Shown piece after piece: positions 55,598-63,595 of a stretch of DNA of 64,000 nucleotides (position 1 is the first letter of the stretch; the number at the start of each line of letters is the position of its first letter). Both the position numbers and the translations under genes were made by a program. The stretch is from an uncultured Chitinophagales bacterium (GTDB lineage Bacteria; Bacteroidota; Bacteroidia; Chitinophagales; UBA2359). The notes beneath the pieces were generated by a model, which saw nothing but the letters and a program-made list of their open reading frames with translations, searched no databases and was not told where the DNA came from. Location: positions 1-64,000 of the forward strand of contig CALBCY010000170.1 in assembly GCA_937927195.1 (NCBI GenBank), read 5' to 3'.

Positions 55598-58500
55598 TTA
55601 TTTTTGAAAATATTTCAGGATTGCTGCTTCGTTTAAAAGTAAAGCATGTTTATAAGGTGTCCATTTATCATCGCTGGATTGAATCTTTGAATTATCGAGA
55701 AAATCTTTATCCATTCCTGTTACTTCACTTCGGTCCAGGTAGCTGACTCGATCTTTGTTCAATATATATTCGTTCCTTGTTAAGTTGTAGTTTGTATTTG
55801 CTCCCGCATCAATTAGAACAGCCAAGACTTCAATGTTTTGAGATTCAACTGCTATCAGCAAAGGTGTTGCTCCGATGTATTCCCATACCAAAGGTTGATT
55901 CCCATGATTCCCATCGGTACTAGAATAATGCATTTTTGCATCAATTTTTGCATTGTTGTCCAATAGTAACTGAGCCATTTGATCGTGGTTTTCAAGTGCT
56001 GCATAATGCAAAGCTGTCAATCCTGAAACTGAGCTCTTATTGATATCGGCATCTTGTTGGATCAGGAATTTAGCGATGTCGATGCGGTTTGTCATTGCTG
56101 CAACCATTATTGCGGTTTGGCCAGTTTCATCCTTTGAATTAACCGAGTGGCCATTGTTCAATAATCTTTGACAATCTTCCACAGAACCATTTCGTGCTGC
56201 TTCCAATAAGTCCGGCATATCTTCTGTAAGATTATACTGTTTCAGGTGAAAACCATCGGCTGTATTGTGGAGCGTTTCTCTTTTCGCCTCGTCTTTGAGA
56301 ATGACCTTTTGGGTGGCTTTATCTATGTATTTTTGCACTCCGTTCTGGACAATGTCTTCCACAATATTTTGAATCTTTTTTTCTAGGCCAGTTTCTTGAC
56401 TATTGTCGTAATGTGATTTACCATTTTCATTATGGTCCATCCACAATTGATTTTCTGTAACCAAACCAATAAATTTTGTAAGATCTGAATTTCCTCTAGA
56501 AAGGCTCAGCTCATAAGCCCTGTTGCCGTCTACATCTTTGATTTGAACATTTGCTCCTTGTGAAACCAAGAAAGCAATTGCATCCTTTTTAGCATCTAAA
56601 GCAGCATACATTAGTGGCGTTCGGCCTTGATTGTCTTGAGCATTGATATCGGCTCCCAATTCGACCAATACGCTCATATCGATGTTGTGATTTTCTGCAG
56701 ATGAAATATGAAGAGGCGTTCGGCCATAATTGTCTCTGGAATTTACATCCGTCCCATTTTCAACCATTCGTTGCGCTTTTTCGATAAGCCCATCTAATGT
56801 GGCTTGGTGTATGGCAGGCAAGTGAGACGACCTATCCTCAAATGTGTCGGAATGTGTTCCACGATTTTCAGAATTTGTTCTTAGAGCCTCTAGTAAATCT
56901 CTTATTTCGTACTCCTCCTCCCATTCTGCATAATCTTTTGCTGTTGCTCCAAATAGGTCAATTATTGAAATGTCTGCGCCTGCTTCAATTAATTTCACAA
57001 CTGAATTCATATTCCCTTCTGAAGCAGCATGCATCAGAGCAGTGTGACCATTAACATCTTTTTTATTGATGTTTACTTTTTGTGAAATTAAGTAATCGAT
57101 TATAGATCCTTTGTTCTCTGCAGCAGCATTATGAAGTGGTGGCAAACTTTTGCCAATTCCATTAATATTGGCTCCATTGGCTAAAAGCAATTGAAGGCAA
57201 TTGAGTTTTCCTTCTGAAGCAGCCATACTAATGGCAGTCGGACTATCCTGTATCGAATAATAATCGATTTTAGCACCAGCCTTCAACAATAGTTTCATAC
57301 TTGCCAATGAACCTTCATCAGCTGCTTCAATCAAAGCAGTCCAACCATTGTATACCAGATCCACATCTGCTCCTTGTTCAATTAAATACTCAACAATCTC
57401 AACCTCGTCCTCATTCACGGCGGCCATCAAGGCAGTGAAACATCCAGAACCAATGCCGTTGACATCTATTCCAGATTTTACCAATGTCTTTACAAAGTCG
57501 AGATCTCCTTCCTCGCAGGCCATTACTAGCGCATCAATTCTTGTCGCTGCTGTATTGATAGGATCAACAGGATCAACTGGATCAATTGGTTCTTCTGGAT
57601 TCTCTGGGTCTTCTGGTTCGGCCACTGGTAATTGGCTTAAATCTTTTTCACTGGTTGTCGAATTTTGATCATTTTCATCAGCATCAGTATCATCAGTTAT
57701 TTTTATTGTAACTGTTGTCTCCCTTCTTGATTCATTTAAGGACGACTCTGTGCTTGCCTTAGTTTCAGTTTCAGTTTCAGTTTCAATTTCAATGCCATTC
57801 GGCATCTCCTCATTGGAATTGGGATTTGAATTATCATTGGAAACAACTTTTGTTTTGTCAATTGCAGTTTGGCTTTGTGAATCTGTTGCCTGTGCGGTCC
57901 TTCCCGTTACAACTAGACCGAGCACCAAGGCAGTGATTAAAATGCAGGCAGTTGCAAATCCTTCTCTAAAGGTTCCTGCACCATTGCTTCCCATAAACAA
58001 TCTGCGGATCCTACCGGAAAATCCACCTCTTTCTCTTTTTTTATTTTTCCCTGAAAAGGCCATTGCCATAGCAGGGTTTTGCTGCATCCTCAATTGCAGC
58101 TCAGATACATTGATCAAAGTCTTTGCATAAGAAGTAGCAGGACCTGTAGCGGCCACTGCTAGATCATCGCAACAATGCTCCCTTTCGTCATCTATTCTAT
58201 TGCTCATCCACCAGACACCAGGGTGAAAGAAAAAGACATTGCATAGAAAAGTCTGCATTAGATTGACCATGAAATCTTCTCGACGAATGTGCGCCAATTC
58301 GTGGGCCAAAACTGCATAAATTTCTGTTTCTGATAAGCTGTTAAAAAGCTGTTGTGGGAGCAGAACAACTGGTTTGAGCCAACCGATAACCATAGGAGAT
58401 TCCACACGAATACTAGTGAGGTAGGCTACCTTTTTTTGAATTCTTAACTTGTTTTCAAGTTCCTCAATTCTATCAGTCCAAGCTGCGGGAAACAACTGAG

Positions 58501-59008
58501 TACCGTAATGTTTCAGTCGCTGAACATAGGCCAATTGGCCTAAAAAACGCAACTGTAAAAACAAGACTCCCATAAACCAAAGGGTAACCAAAAGAGGCAA
58601 ATGACGATCATAATAATCTCTAAATGCAACAATCCAACTAGATTGAGTTTGAGCGGATATCTCGTTTTCGAGTGGGGGAGTACTTTGAGTTTTGTTATTT
58701 GACTGAAATACTATTGCTGTATTATTGTTAAATGTAGAGGCAATCTCTCCTGAATTCAATTGGACTGCAGACATTTCATTTCGACTATTTGCATCTTCCC
58801 AATGTTGCCAAAAAGTTACAGACACAGTAAGGAAGAATGCACAGAGTATACCTACCGAAACGATGTACCTCGATTGGGCGGTATAGCTTCGCAGAGCGAT
58901 CAATATCAATACCAAAACAATTGCAAAAACTGCTCCTTGCCAAATGCTGTGAAGCAAGGTCCATCCCAATGCTTCTACGGATTGTGGGTTTAAGATGTAT
59001 TCGATCAT
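55598..59008 (-). CDS. M56/BlaR1-like membrane peptidase fused to ankyrin repeats
   Basis: 1136 residues. Residues about 1-390 are a BlaR1/MecR1-type M56 module: membrane helices near 15-38, 45-65, 130-152 and 365-388, and the zinc motif HELAH at 236-240 (VLAHELAHIRRED), with REHCCDDLAV downstream. An acidic, low-complexity linker (about 395-500) follows, including an ET-repeat and PVDPVDPIN. Residues about 500-1130 carry about 15 ankyrin repeats in three groups. The usual penicillin-sensor domain is missing. The ATG overlaps the BlaI-type gene stop by four bases. By analogy with BlaR1 it would cleave the repressor after a signal; here the ankyrins may be the sensor. The cut has not been shown. 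Confidence 0.85.
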   Translation of the reverse strand: MIEYILNPQSVEALGWTLLHSIWQGAVFAIVLVLILIALRSYTAQSRYIVSVGILCAFFLTVSVTFWQHWEDANSRNEMSAVQLNSGEIASTFNNNTAIVFQSNNKTQSTPPLENEISAQTQSSWIVAFRDYYDRHLPLLVTLWFMGVLFLQLRFLGQLAYVQRLKHYGTQLFPAAWTDRIEELENKLRIQKKVAYLTSIRVESPMVIGWLKPVVLLPQQLFNSLSETEIYAVLAHELAHIRREDFMVNLMQTFLCNVFFFHPGVWWMSNRIDDEREHCCDDLAVAATGPATSYAKTLINVSELQLRMQQNPAMAMAFSGKNKKRERGGFSGRIRRLFMGSNGAGTFREGFATACILITALVLGLVVTGRTAQATDSQSQTAIDKTKVVSNDNSNPNSNEEMPNGIEIETETETETKASTESSLNESRRETTVTIKITDDTDADENDQNSTTSEKDLSQLPVAEPEDPENPEEPIDPVDPVDPINTAATRIDALVMACEEGDLDFVKTLVKSGIDVNGIGSGCFTALMAAVNEDEVEIVEYLIEQGADVDLVYNGWTALIEAADEGSLASMKLLLKAGAKIDYYSIQDSPTAISMAASEGKLNCLQLLLANGANINGIGKSLPPLHNAAAENKGSIIDYLISQKVNINKKDVNGHTALMHAASEGNMNSVVKLIEAGADISIIDLFGATAKDYAEWEEEYEIRDLLEALRTNSENRGTHSDTFEDRSSHLPAIHQATLDGLIEKAQRMVENGTDVNSRDNYGRTPLHISSAENHNIDMSVLVELGADINAQDNQGRTPLMYAALDAKKDAIAFLVSQGANVQIKDVDGNRAYELSLSRGNSDLTKFIGLVTENQLWMDHNENGKSHYDNSQETGLEKKIQNIVEDIVQNGVQKYIDKATQKVILKDEAKRETLHNTADGFHLKQYNLTEDMPDLLEAARNGSVEDCQRLLNNGHSVNSKDETGQTAIMVAAMTNRIDIAKFLIQQDADINKSSVSGLTALHYAALENHDQMAQLLLDNNAKIDAKMHYSSTDGNHGNQPLVWEYIGATPLLIAVESQNIEVLAVLIDAGANTNYNLTRNEYILNKDRVSYLDRSEVTGMDKDFLDNSKIQSSDDKWTPYKHALLLNEAAILKYFQK

Positions 59009-59397
59009 TTTGATTTGTTTTCCAGTGAATCAATATAAGCTTTCAACTCTTCGAGTTCTTCTGCATCAGGTGTATGCTGGCCGAGTGCACGCATCACCAG
59101 TTTCTTTGCAGAGCCACCAAATGCTTTATCTAGAAAGGAACCCAAGAGCTTGTCCTGTGTCGCCGTCTGAGCGATCACTGCTCTATAAATGTGTTTGCGA
59201 CCTTCGGAAGTTCGATCCAACATTCCTCGTTCCATCATGACTTGCATCGTTTTCAATACAGTGGTATAAACAACTGGCTTGTTTTTTTCCAGTGCTAGGT
59301 GAACATCCTTGACCGATAGTGGTCCATTGGTCCAAAGCAATTGGAGAATTGACAGTTCTGATGCTGTCGGAGCGGTATGTGATTCTTTATTTTTCAT
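59005..59397 (-). CDS. BlaI/MecI/CopY-family transcriptional repressor
   Basis: 130 residues from the ATG at 59397. The frame is open to a TTG at 59421, but that codon lies inside the operator, so I reject it. The winged helix (about 8-75, ASELSILQLLWTNGPLSVKD and YTTVLKTMQVMMERGML) and a C-terminal dimerisation part (about 80-125) match BlaI/MecI/CopY, which are cleaved by an M56 peptidase to lift repression. The M56-ankyrin gene follows with a four-base overlap. A 19-bp-arm inverted repeat ends three bases before the start codon. Confidence 0.92.
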   Translation of the reverse strand: MKNKESHTAPTASELSILQLLWTNGPLSVKDVHLALEKNKPVVYTTVLKTMQVMMERGMLDRTSEGRKHIYRAVIAQTATQDKLLGSFLDKAFGGSAKKLVMRALGQHTPDAEELEELKAYIDSLENKSK

Positions 59398-59399
59398 GG

Positions 59400-59450
59400 T
59401 ACTACGATTTCTCTCGTACAAATATACGAGAAAAATCGTAGTAAAGCAAA
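59400..59450 (-). promoter_or_regulatory. BlaI-type operator overlapping the promoter
   Basis: TACTACGATTTCTCTCGTA (59400-59418) and TACGAGAAAAATCGTAGTA (59425-59443) form an inverted repeat with 19-bp arms and one mismatch around a 6-base centre. On the minus strand the centre holds TATATTTG (59419-59426), a perfect Bacteroidota -7 element. TTTG (59447-59450) lies 20 bases upstream as the -33 element. The outer ACTACG/CGTAGT halves recall the ACTACA/TGTAGT core of BlaI/CopY operators. This strongly suggests autorepression. Confidence 0.75.
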
Positions 59451-59889
59451 TATTAAATATTTTTCAATGTGAAATACCAGATATTCTCCTCATTCTGGCT
59501 TGTCAATTAGGTGTCGGTTCAGGTCATGCTGTATTGGCTATTCGCCTGTAGTTCTTGTGTTTGTTTAGCTATGTTCAGGGCTATTTATACAGCTTGAAAA
59601 AAATCCCATGAAACAGAAAATATTTGTTGCAAAGCTTTGGTCTTGCTAGGGTGGAGGCTTGAATTGTAAACCAATGAAATTGTAAATTCTTTTTTGATAA
59701 TAGTCTTGGCAACAACAGTTATTCAAAAACGATTAGGCTATATTAAATTTTAATTTAACTTGTCATTTCAAATTGATTGCTAAATGGTTAAAAGCAATTA
59801 ATCAACTTTGTTTTTGGTCGAAAGAATAAATGCAGTAGTTTGTTGAATTTATTTGAGTATAACAATACATTTCAAAAAAACTCTTTATA
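59444..59889. other. Gap between the divergent regulator and the PKS operon
   Basis: About 446 bases. Apart from the -33 box at 59447-59450 I see no gene or terminator. TACATTTC at 59865-59872 might be a weak -7 box (one mismatch) for the following operon. Confidence 0.4.
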
Positions 59890-61017
59890 GTGTTTTACGA
59901 TGTTATCATAGTAGGTGGAGGTCTAGCTGGATTGACAAGTGCAGTGCACTTGTCAAAAAAAGGCTTATCGGTCCTTTTAATAGAAAAAAACGAATATCCC
60001 AAACATAAGGTTTGTGGAGAATACATTTCTAATGAAGTACTGCCATATTTGAAAGCTTTAGATTTTAATCCATTTGACTATGGAGCAAAAAACATTGTTG
60101 AATTTACTTTAAGTACTCCAGGCAGCAGGTCTGTAAGTACAAAATTGCCAACAGGGGGATTTAGTATTAGTCGATACTGCATAGATTGGGAGTTGTCTAA
60201 AAAAGCAAAACAATATGGAGCTAAAATATTGCATGTCAATGTTACAGACATTCAATTCAACAATGATCAATTTGAAGTTTGGACCAACCAAAACAAGAAA
60301 TACACGGCTGAATTAGTGATCGGGTCTTTTGGAAAGCGATCTAATTTGGATGTTAAAATGAAAAGAGGTTTTATACAAAAACCTTCTCCTTTTCTAGGGG
60401 TCAAAGCGCATTACAAGGGAGATTTTCCTGAAGATGCTGTTGGTTTGCACAATTTTGAAGGAGGTTATTGTGGGATATCCAAAGTGGAAAACGACCACAT
60501 CAATGTTTGTTATATTGCAGATTTCAAGTCTTTTAAGGAACATAAGAACATAGACGATTTTCAAAAGAAAGTACTCAGTCAAAACAAATATTTAAAAGAT
60601 GTGTTTGATAACTATGAATTGGTTTTCGAAAAACCTTTGTCGATAAGCCAAGTTTCATTTTCAAAAAAACAAGCAGTTGAGAACCATATATTAATGTGTG
60701 GTGACAGTGCTGGAATGATTCATCCTTTGGCAGGAAATGGAATGAGTATGGCCATTAGAGCCGCTCAAATGGCTTCACAACAAATTTTAAAATTTAAAAC
60801 GGGTAAAATACAATCTAGAACAGAATTAGAAAAACAATACACTAAAATTTGGAACAATGAGTTTGCGACTAGATTACAGTCTGGACACATCATTGCCAGG
60901 TTATTTAGACTGGGATGGTTTTCTGAGTTGATTATGGTATTTTTGAAGATCTTTCCATTTATTTTACCAAAAATTATAAAAAACACACACGGCAAAATTA
61001 TGAAGGCCGAGTTGTAA
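59890..61017 (+). CDS. FAD-dependent oxidoreductase, geranylgeranyl-reductase-like
   Basis: 375 residues with a GTG start at 59890. The Rossmann motif is at the N-terminus (DVIIVGGGLAGLTSAVHLSK), followed by KHKVCGEYIS, and the second FAD motif is CGDSAGMIHPLAGNGMSMAI (about 275-294). This fits the geranylgeranyl-reductase/aromatic-hydroxylase-like flavoproteins. In this operon, with a methyltransferase and a type III PKS, it could hydroxylate or reduce a phenolic lipid product, as SrsC does in Streptomyces griseus. The exact reaction is inference. The next gene starts after 12 bases. Confidence 0.82.
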   Translation: MFYDVIIVGGGLAGLTSAVHLSKKGLSVLLIEKNEYPKHKVCGEYISNEVLPYLKALDFNPFDYGAKNIVEFTLSTPGSRSVSTKLPTGGFSISRYCIDWELSKKAKQYGAKILHVNVTDIQFNNDQFEVWTNQNKKYTAELVIGSFGKRSNLDVKMKRGFIQKPSPFLGVKAHYKGDFPEDAVGLHNFEGGYCGISKVENDHINVCYIADFKSFKEHKNIDDFQKKVLSQNKYLKDVFDNYELVFEKPLSISQVSFSKKQAVENHILMCGDSAGMIHPLAGNGMSMAIRAAQMASQQILKFKTGKIQSRTELEKQYTKIWNNEFATRLQSGHIIARLFRLGWFSELIMVFLKIFPFILPKIIKNTHGKIMKAEL

Positions 61018-61029
61018 TATTGTCAAAGG

Positions 61030-61737
61030 ATGTTTATCGATACAAGCCATAGAAGTAAGGAAATTGAGATCATGGATGATCTGGATATGAGTGGTGCGCT
61101 ATTGATAAAAACACTGGATCAAATTGCTGGTATAAACAAATGGTTGGGCGGAAACGGTTTGACGATTGATGGCTTAAAAAAAATACTGAAAAATCAAGCC
61201 AAAGATCGGACCATTAGGATAGTCGACTTAGGCTGTGGAAATGGTGATATGCTGCGGGAAGTTGCCGCATTTGGTAAAAAAAATGCCTATAAATTCCAGT
61301 TGTTGGGTTTAGATGCAAATCAAGCCACCATTGAACATGCGAAACAATTATCGACAGATTTTCCAGAAATAAGTTACAAAAAAGAAGACGTTCTATCTGA
61401 AGAATTTAAAGCGCATACTTATGATGTTGCGCTGTGCACCTTGTTTCTCCATCATTTTGAAGACGATGTTGCACTTAATTTTATTAGAACCCTAATTAAG
61501 CAAGCTAAAATAGGAATTGTAATTAATGATTTGCATCGTCACTGGTTGGCTTATTATCTATTCAAACTGTTGACATTGCTTATTGATAATCCGATGGTTA
61601 AAACAGATGGATTAATTTCTATTTTAAGAGGATTTAAGCGCAAAGATTTGCAGCACTTTTCCGAACAATTAAATTGTAAAAGTACTATTGCTTGGCGGTG
61701 GGCATTTCGTTACCAATGGATTATAAACAAAAAATGA
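61030..61737 (+). CDS. SAM-dependent methyltransferase
   Basis: 235 residues. A class I methyltransferase fold with motif I RIVDLGCGNGDMLREV (about 58-73), LGLDANQATIEHA as the acidic loop, and CTLFLHHFEDD before the substrate domain. A hydrophobic segment (HWLAYYLFKLLTLLI) in the C-terminal half may contact the membrane or a lipid substrate. Its stop overlaps the ATG of the type III PKS gene by four bases, so it is translated with it. It is likely to methylate the polyketide or quinone product, as SrsB does. Confidence 0.85.
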   Translation: MFIDTSHRSKEIEIMDDLDMSGALLIKTLDQIAGINKWLGGNGLTIDGLKKILKNQAKDRTIRIVDLGCGNGDMLREVAAFGKKNAYKFQLLGLDANQATIEHAKQLSTDFPEISYKKEDVLSEEFKAHTYDVALCTLFLHHFEDDVALNFIRTLIKQAKIGIVINDLHRHWLAYYLFKLLTLLIDNPMVKTDGLISILRGFKRKDLQHFSEQLNCKSTIAWRWAFRYQWIINKK

Positions 61738-62786
61738 GCGTAAAAATAACATCAGTAGCAAGCCAGCTGCCACCTTATACAAGATCTACAAAGGAAATAA
61801 TCCCCTACCTTAAAGTTTGGCTTAGTGGGCAAGAAGAAAGGTATCAGCGAAAAGTAATTAAACTATTCGAAAATGCTGGAGTAGAAAGAAGGTATTCTAT
61901 CATGGATGCAGAAGAAGTTTTTCTTCATACTTCCTTTGAGGAAAAAAATGAGGTGTATAAACGTGAAACCATAAAATTGGCAAAAGGAGCCTTGGTTAAA
62001 GCTTTGAATAAAGCCAGTCTAAAAGCTACTGACATTGATTTTATTATTACTGTCAGTTGCACAGGAATCATGATACCATCTGTCGATGCTTATCTGATAA
62101 ATGAGTTGAAGATGAAACAGGACATTGTGCGACTTCCCGTTACTGAAATGGGTTGTGTAGCTGGAATTTCTGGGATGATATATGCCAACAATTTCCTTAA
62201 AGCCAATCCAAATAAACGTGCGGTTGTCATTGCGGTTGAATCGCCTACTTCCACTTTTCAAATAGAGGATTTCTCAATGGTCAACATTGTAAGCGCTGCT
62301 ATTTTTGGTGATGGATGTGCTTGTACTGTCCTTTCTTCTTATGAAAAAGAACAAGGTCCCGAAATAATAGATGACGCGATGTATCACTTTTACAATGCAG
62401 AGCATATGATGGGATTTGAACTTAAAAACTCTGGACTTCAGATGGTTTTAGACAAAGAGGTTCCTGAAAAAATTGCCGAACATTTTCCTAAATTTATCCA
62501 CCCTTTTTTAGAACGAAATGGCATAAGCATAAAAGACGTAGATCATTTAATATTTCACCCTGGAGGTAAAAAAATTGTACAAACGATAGAAGACCTTTTT
62601 GGCTCTTTAGGAAAGAATATAGACATCACAAAAGCGGTTTTGAAGGAATATGGAAACATGTCAAGTGCCACTGTAATTTACGTGCTTGAAAGATTTATAA
62701 ATCAAGGTGTTAAACAGGGAGATATAGGATTAATGCTTAGCTTTGGACCGGGATTTACAGCACAAAGATTGTTATTGAAATGGTAA
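61734..62786 (+). CDS. Type III polyketide synthase (chalcone/alkylresorcinol synthase family)
   Basis: 350 residues from the ATG at 61734, which overlaps the methyltransferase stop. The catalytic triad is visible: Cys141 (VTEMGCVAGISG), His275 (IFHPGGKK) and Asn308 (EYGNMSSAT). The 33-residue gap between His and Asn equals that in plant chalcone synthase (303 and 336). The starter is probably a fatty acyl group from the downstream fatty-acid-type enzymes, extended with malonyl units to a pyrone, resorcinol or phloroglucinol. Product unknown. Its stop overlaps the SDR gene start. Confidence 0.93.
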   Translation: MSVKITSVASQLPPYTRSTKEIIPYLKVWLSGQEERYQRKVIKLFENAGVERRYSIMDAEEVFLHTSFEEKNEVYKRETIKLAKGALVKALNKASLKATDIDFIITVSCTGIMIPSVDAYLINELKMKQDIVRLPVTEMGCVAGISGMIYANNFLKANPNKRAVVIAVESPTSTFQIEDFSMVNIVSAAIFGDGCACTVLSSYEKEQGPEIIDDAMYHFYNAEHMMGFELKNSGLQMVLDKEVPEKIAEHFPKFIHPFLERNGISIKDVDHLIFHPGGKKIVQTIEDLFGSLGKNIDITKAVLKEYGNMSSATVIYVLERFINQGVKQGDIGLMLSFGPGFTAQRLLLKW

Positions 62787-63580
62787 AAGAATTTGAAGAT
62801 AAAAACGAGTGGGCCATTATCCTTGGTGGCTCTAGCGGCTTGGGCTTAGCTACTGCCAAGAAACTGGCAAAAGAGGGCTTAAACCTATGTCTGGTTTATC
62901 GGAATCGAAAAAGTGATCTTCCAAGAATTGAATCAGCATTTGAAACCATTGTTGCAAGCAGTAAAGTGAAGCTGATTCATTTTAATAAGGATGTGGTAAA
63001 AGCAGAAAATAGAGAAATCATCCTTTGTGAGCTAGAAAAAGTTTTGCTAGAAACTGGGAAAGTGAAATGTCTGATTCACAGCATAGCCAAGGGTAACTTG
63101 AAGCCCATGAAACATGATGAAAAGAGAGCATTGCAAAACGATGATTTCCACATAACGATGGAGAACATGGCTTTTAGTTTATATGATTGGACAAAACATG
63201 TTTTTAACAAAAAACTATTCTCAAAAGACGCGCGCATCATCAGCTTTACCAGTGAGGGAAATAAGAGAGCTTGGAAAAATTATGCAGCTGTTTCTGCAGC
63301 AAAAGTTGCGCTGGAAGCCATAAGCAGAAATATAGCCTTAGAATTTGCTAGCGAAGGAATTAAGTCGAATTGTATAGAAGCTGGAGTAACGGATACTGCC
63401 TCATTCAGAATGATTCCGGGTAATGAACAATTAAAAGAGTATGCAATAAAGCGCAATCCAAACAATAGATTGACCAGTCCAGAAGACATAGCCAATGTGG
63501 TTTATTTATTAACAAAGGAAGAATCAAAATGGATTACAGGGGTTACGATTCCTGTGAACGGTGGAGAACATTTAAGTTAG
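62780..63580 (+). CDS. SDR-family reductase, enoyl-ACP reductase (FabI/FabL)-like
   Basis: 266 residues. The NAD(P) motif is GGSSGLG (about 16-22). The active-site spacing is Tyr168-x6-Lys175 (NYAAVSAAKVALEAISRNIA), which is the FabI/FabL spacing rather than the usual SDR Tyr-x3-Lys. The C-terminus (PEDIANVVYLLTKEESKWIT) is typical. It would reduce enoyl-ACP in making the acyl starter or tailoring the polyketide. It begins seven bases before the PKS stop, and a FabZ-like gene follows. Confidence 0.85.
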   Translation: MVKEFEDKNEWAIILGGSSGLGLATAKKLAKEGLNLCLVYRNRKSDLPRIESAFETIVASSKVKLIHFNKDVVKAENREIILCELEKVLLETGKVKCLIHSIAKGNLKPMKHDEKRALQNDDFHITMENMAFSLYDWTKHVFNKKLFSKDARIISFTSEGNKRAWKNYAAVSAAKVALEAISRNIALEFASEGIKSNCIEAGVTDTASFRMIPGNEQLKEYAIKRNPNNRLTSPEDIANVVYLLTKEESKWITGVTIPVNGGEHLS

Positions 63581-63595
63581 CATTTATTTATTATC

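Noticed and set aside
57348-57668. Plus-strand gene inside the M56-ankyrin gene
   Set aside because: It is antisense shadow sequence of the ankyrin and acidic linker region with no independent signals.
59398-59421. Upstream TTG start for the BlaI-like gene
   Set aside because: That codon lies inside the operator/-7 centre, so it would be at or before the expected transcript start.
59419-59443. Attachment site or inverted end of a mobile element
   Set aside because: The inverted repeat lies between a promoter's elements and matches a BlaI-type operator; no recombinase is adjacent.
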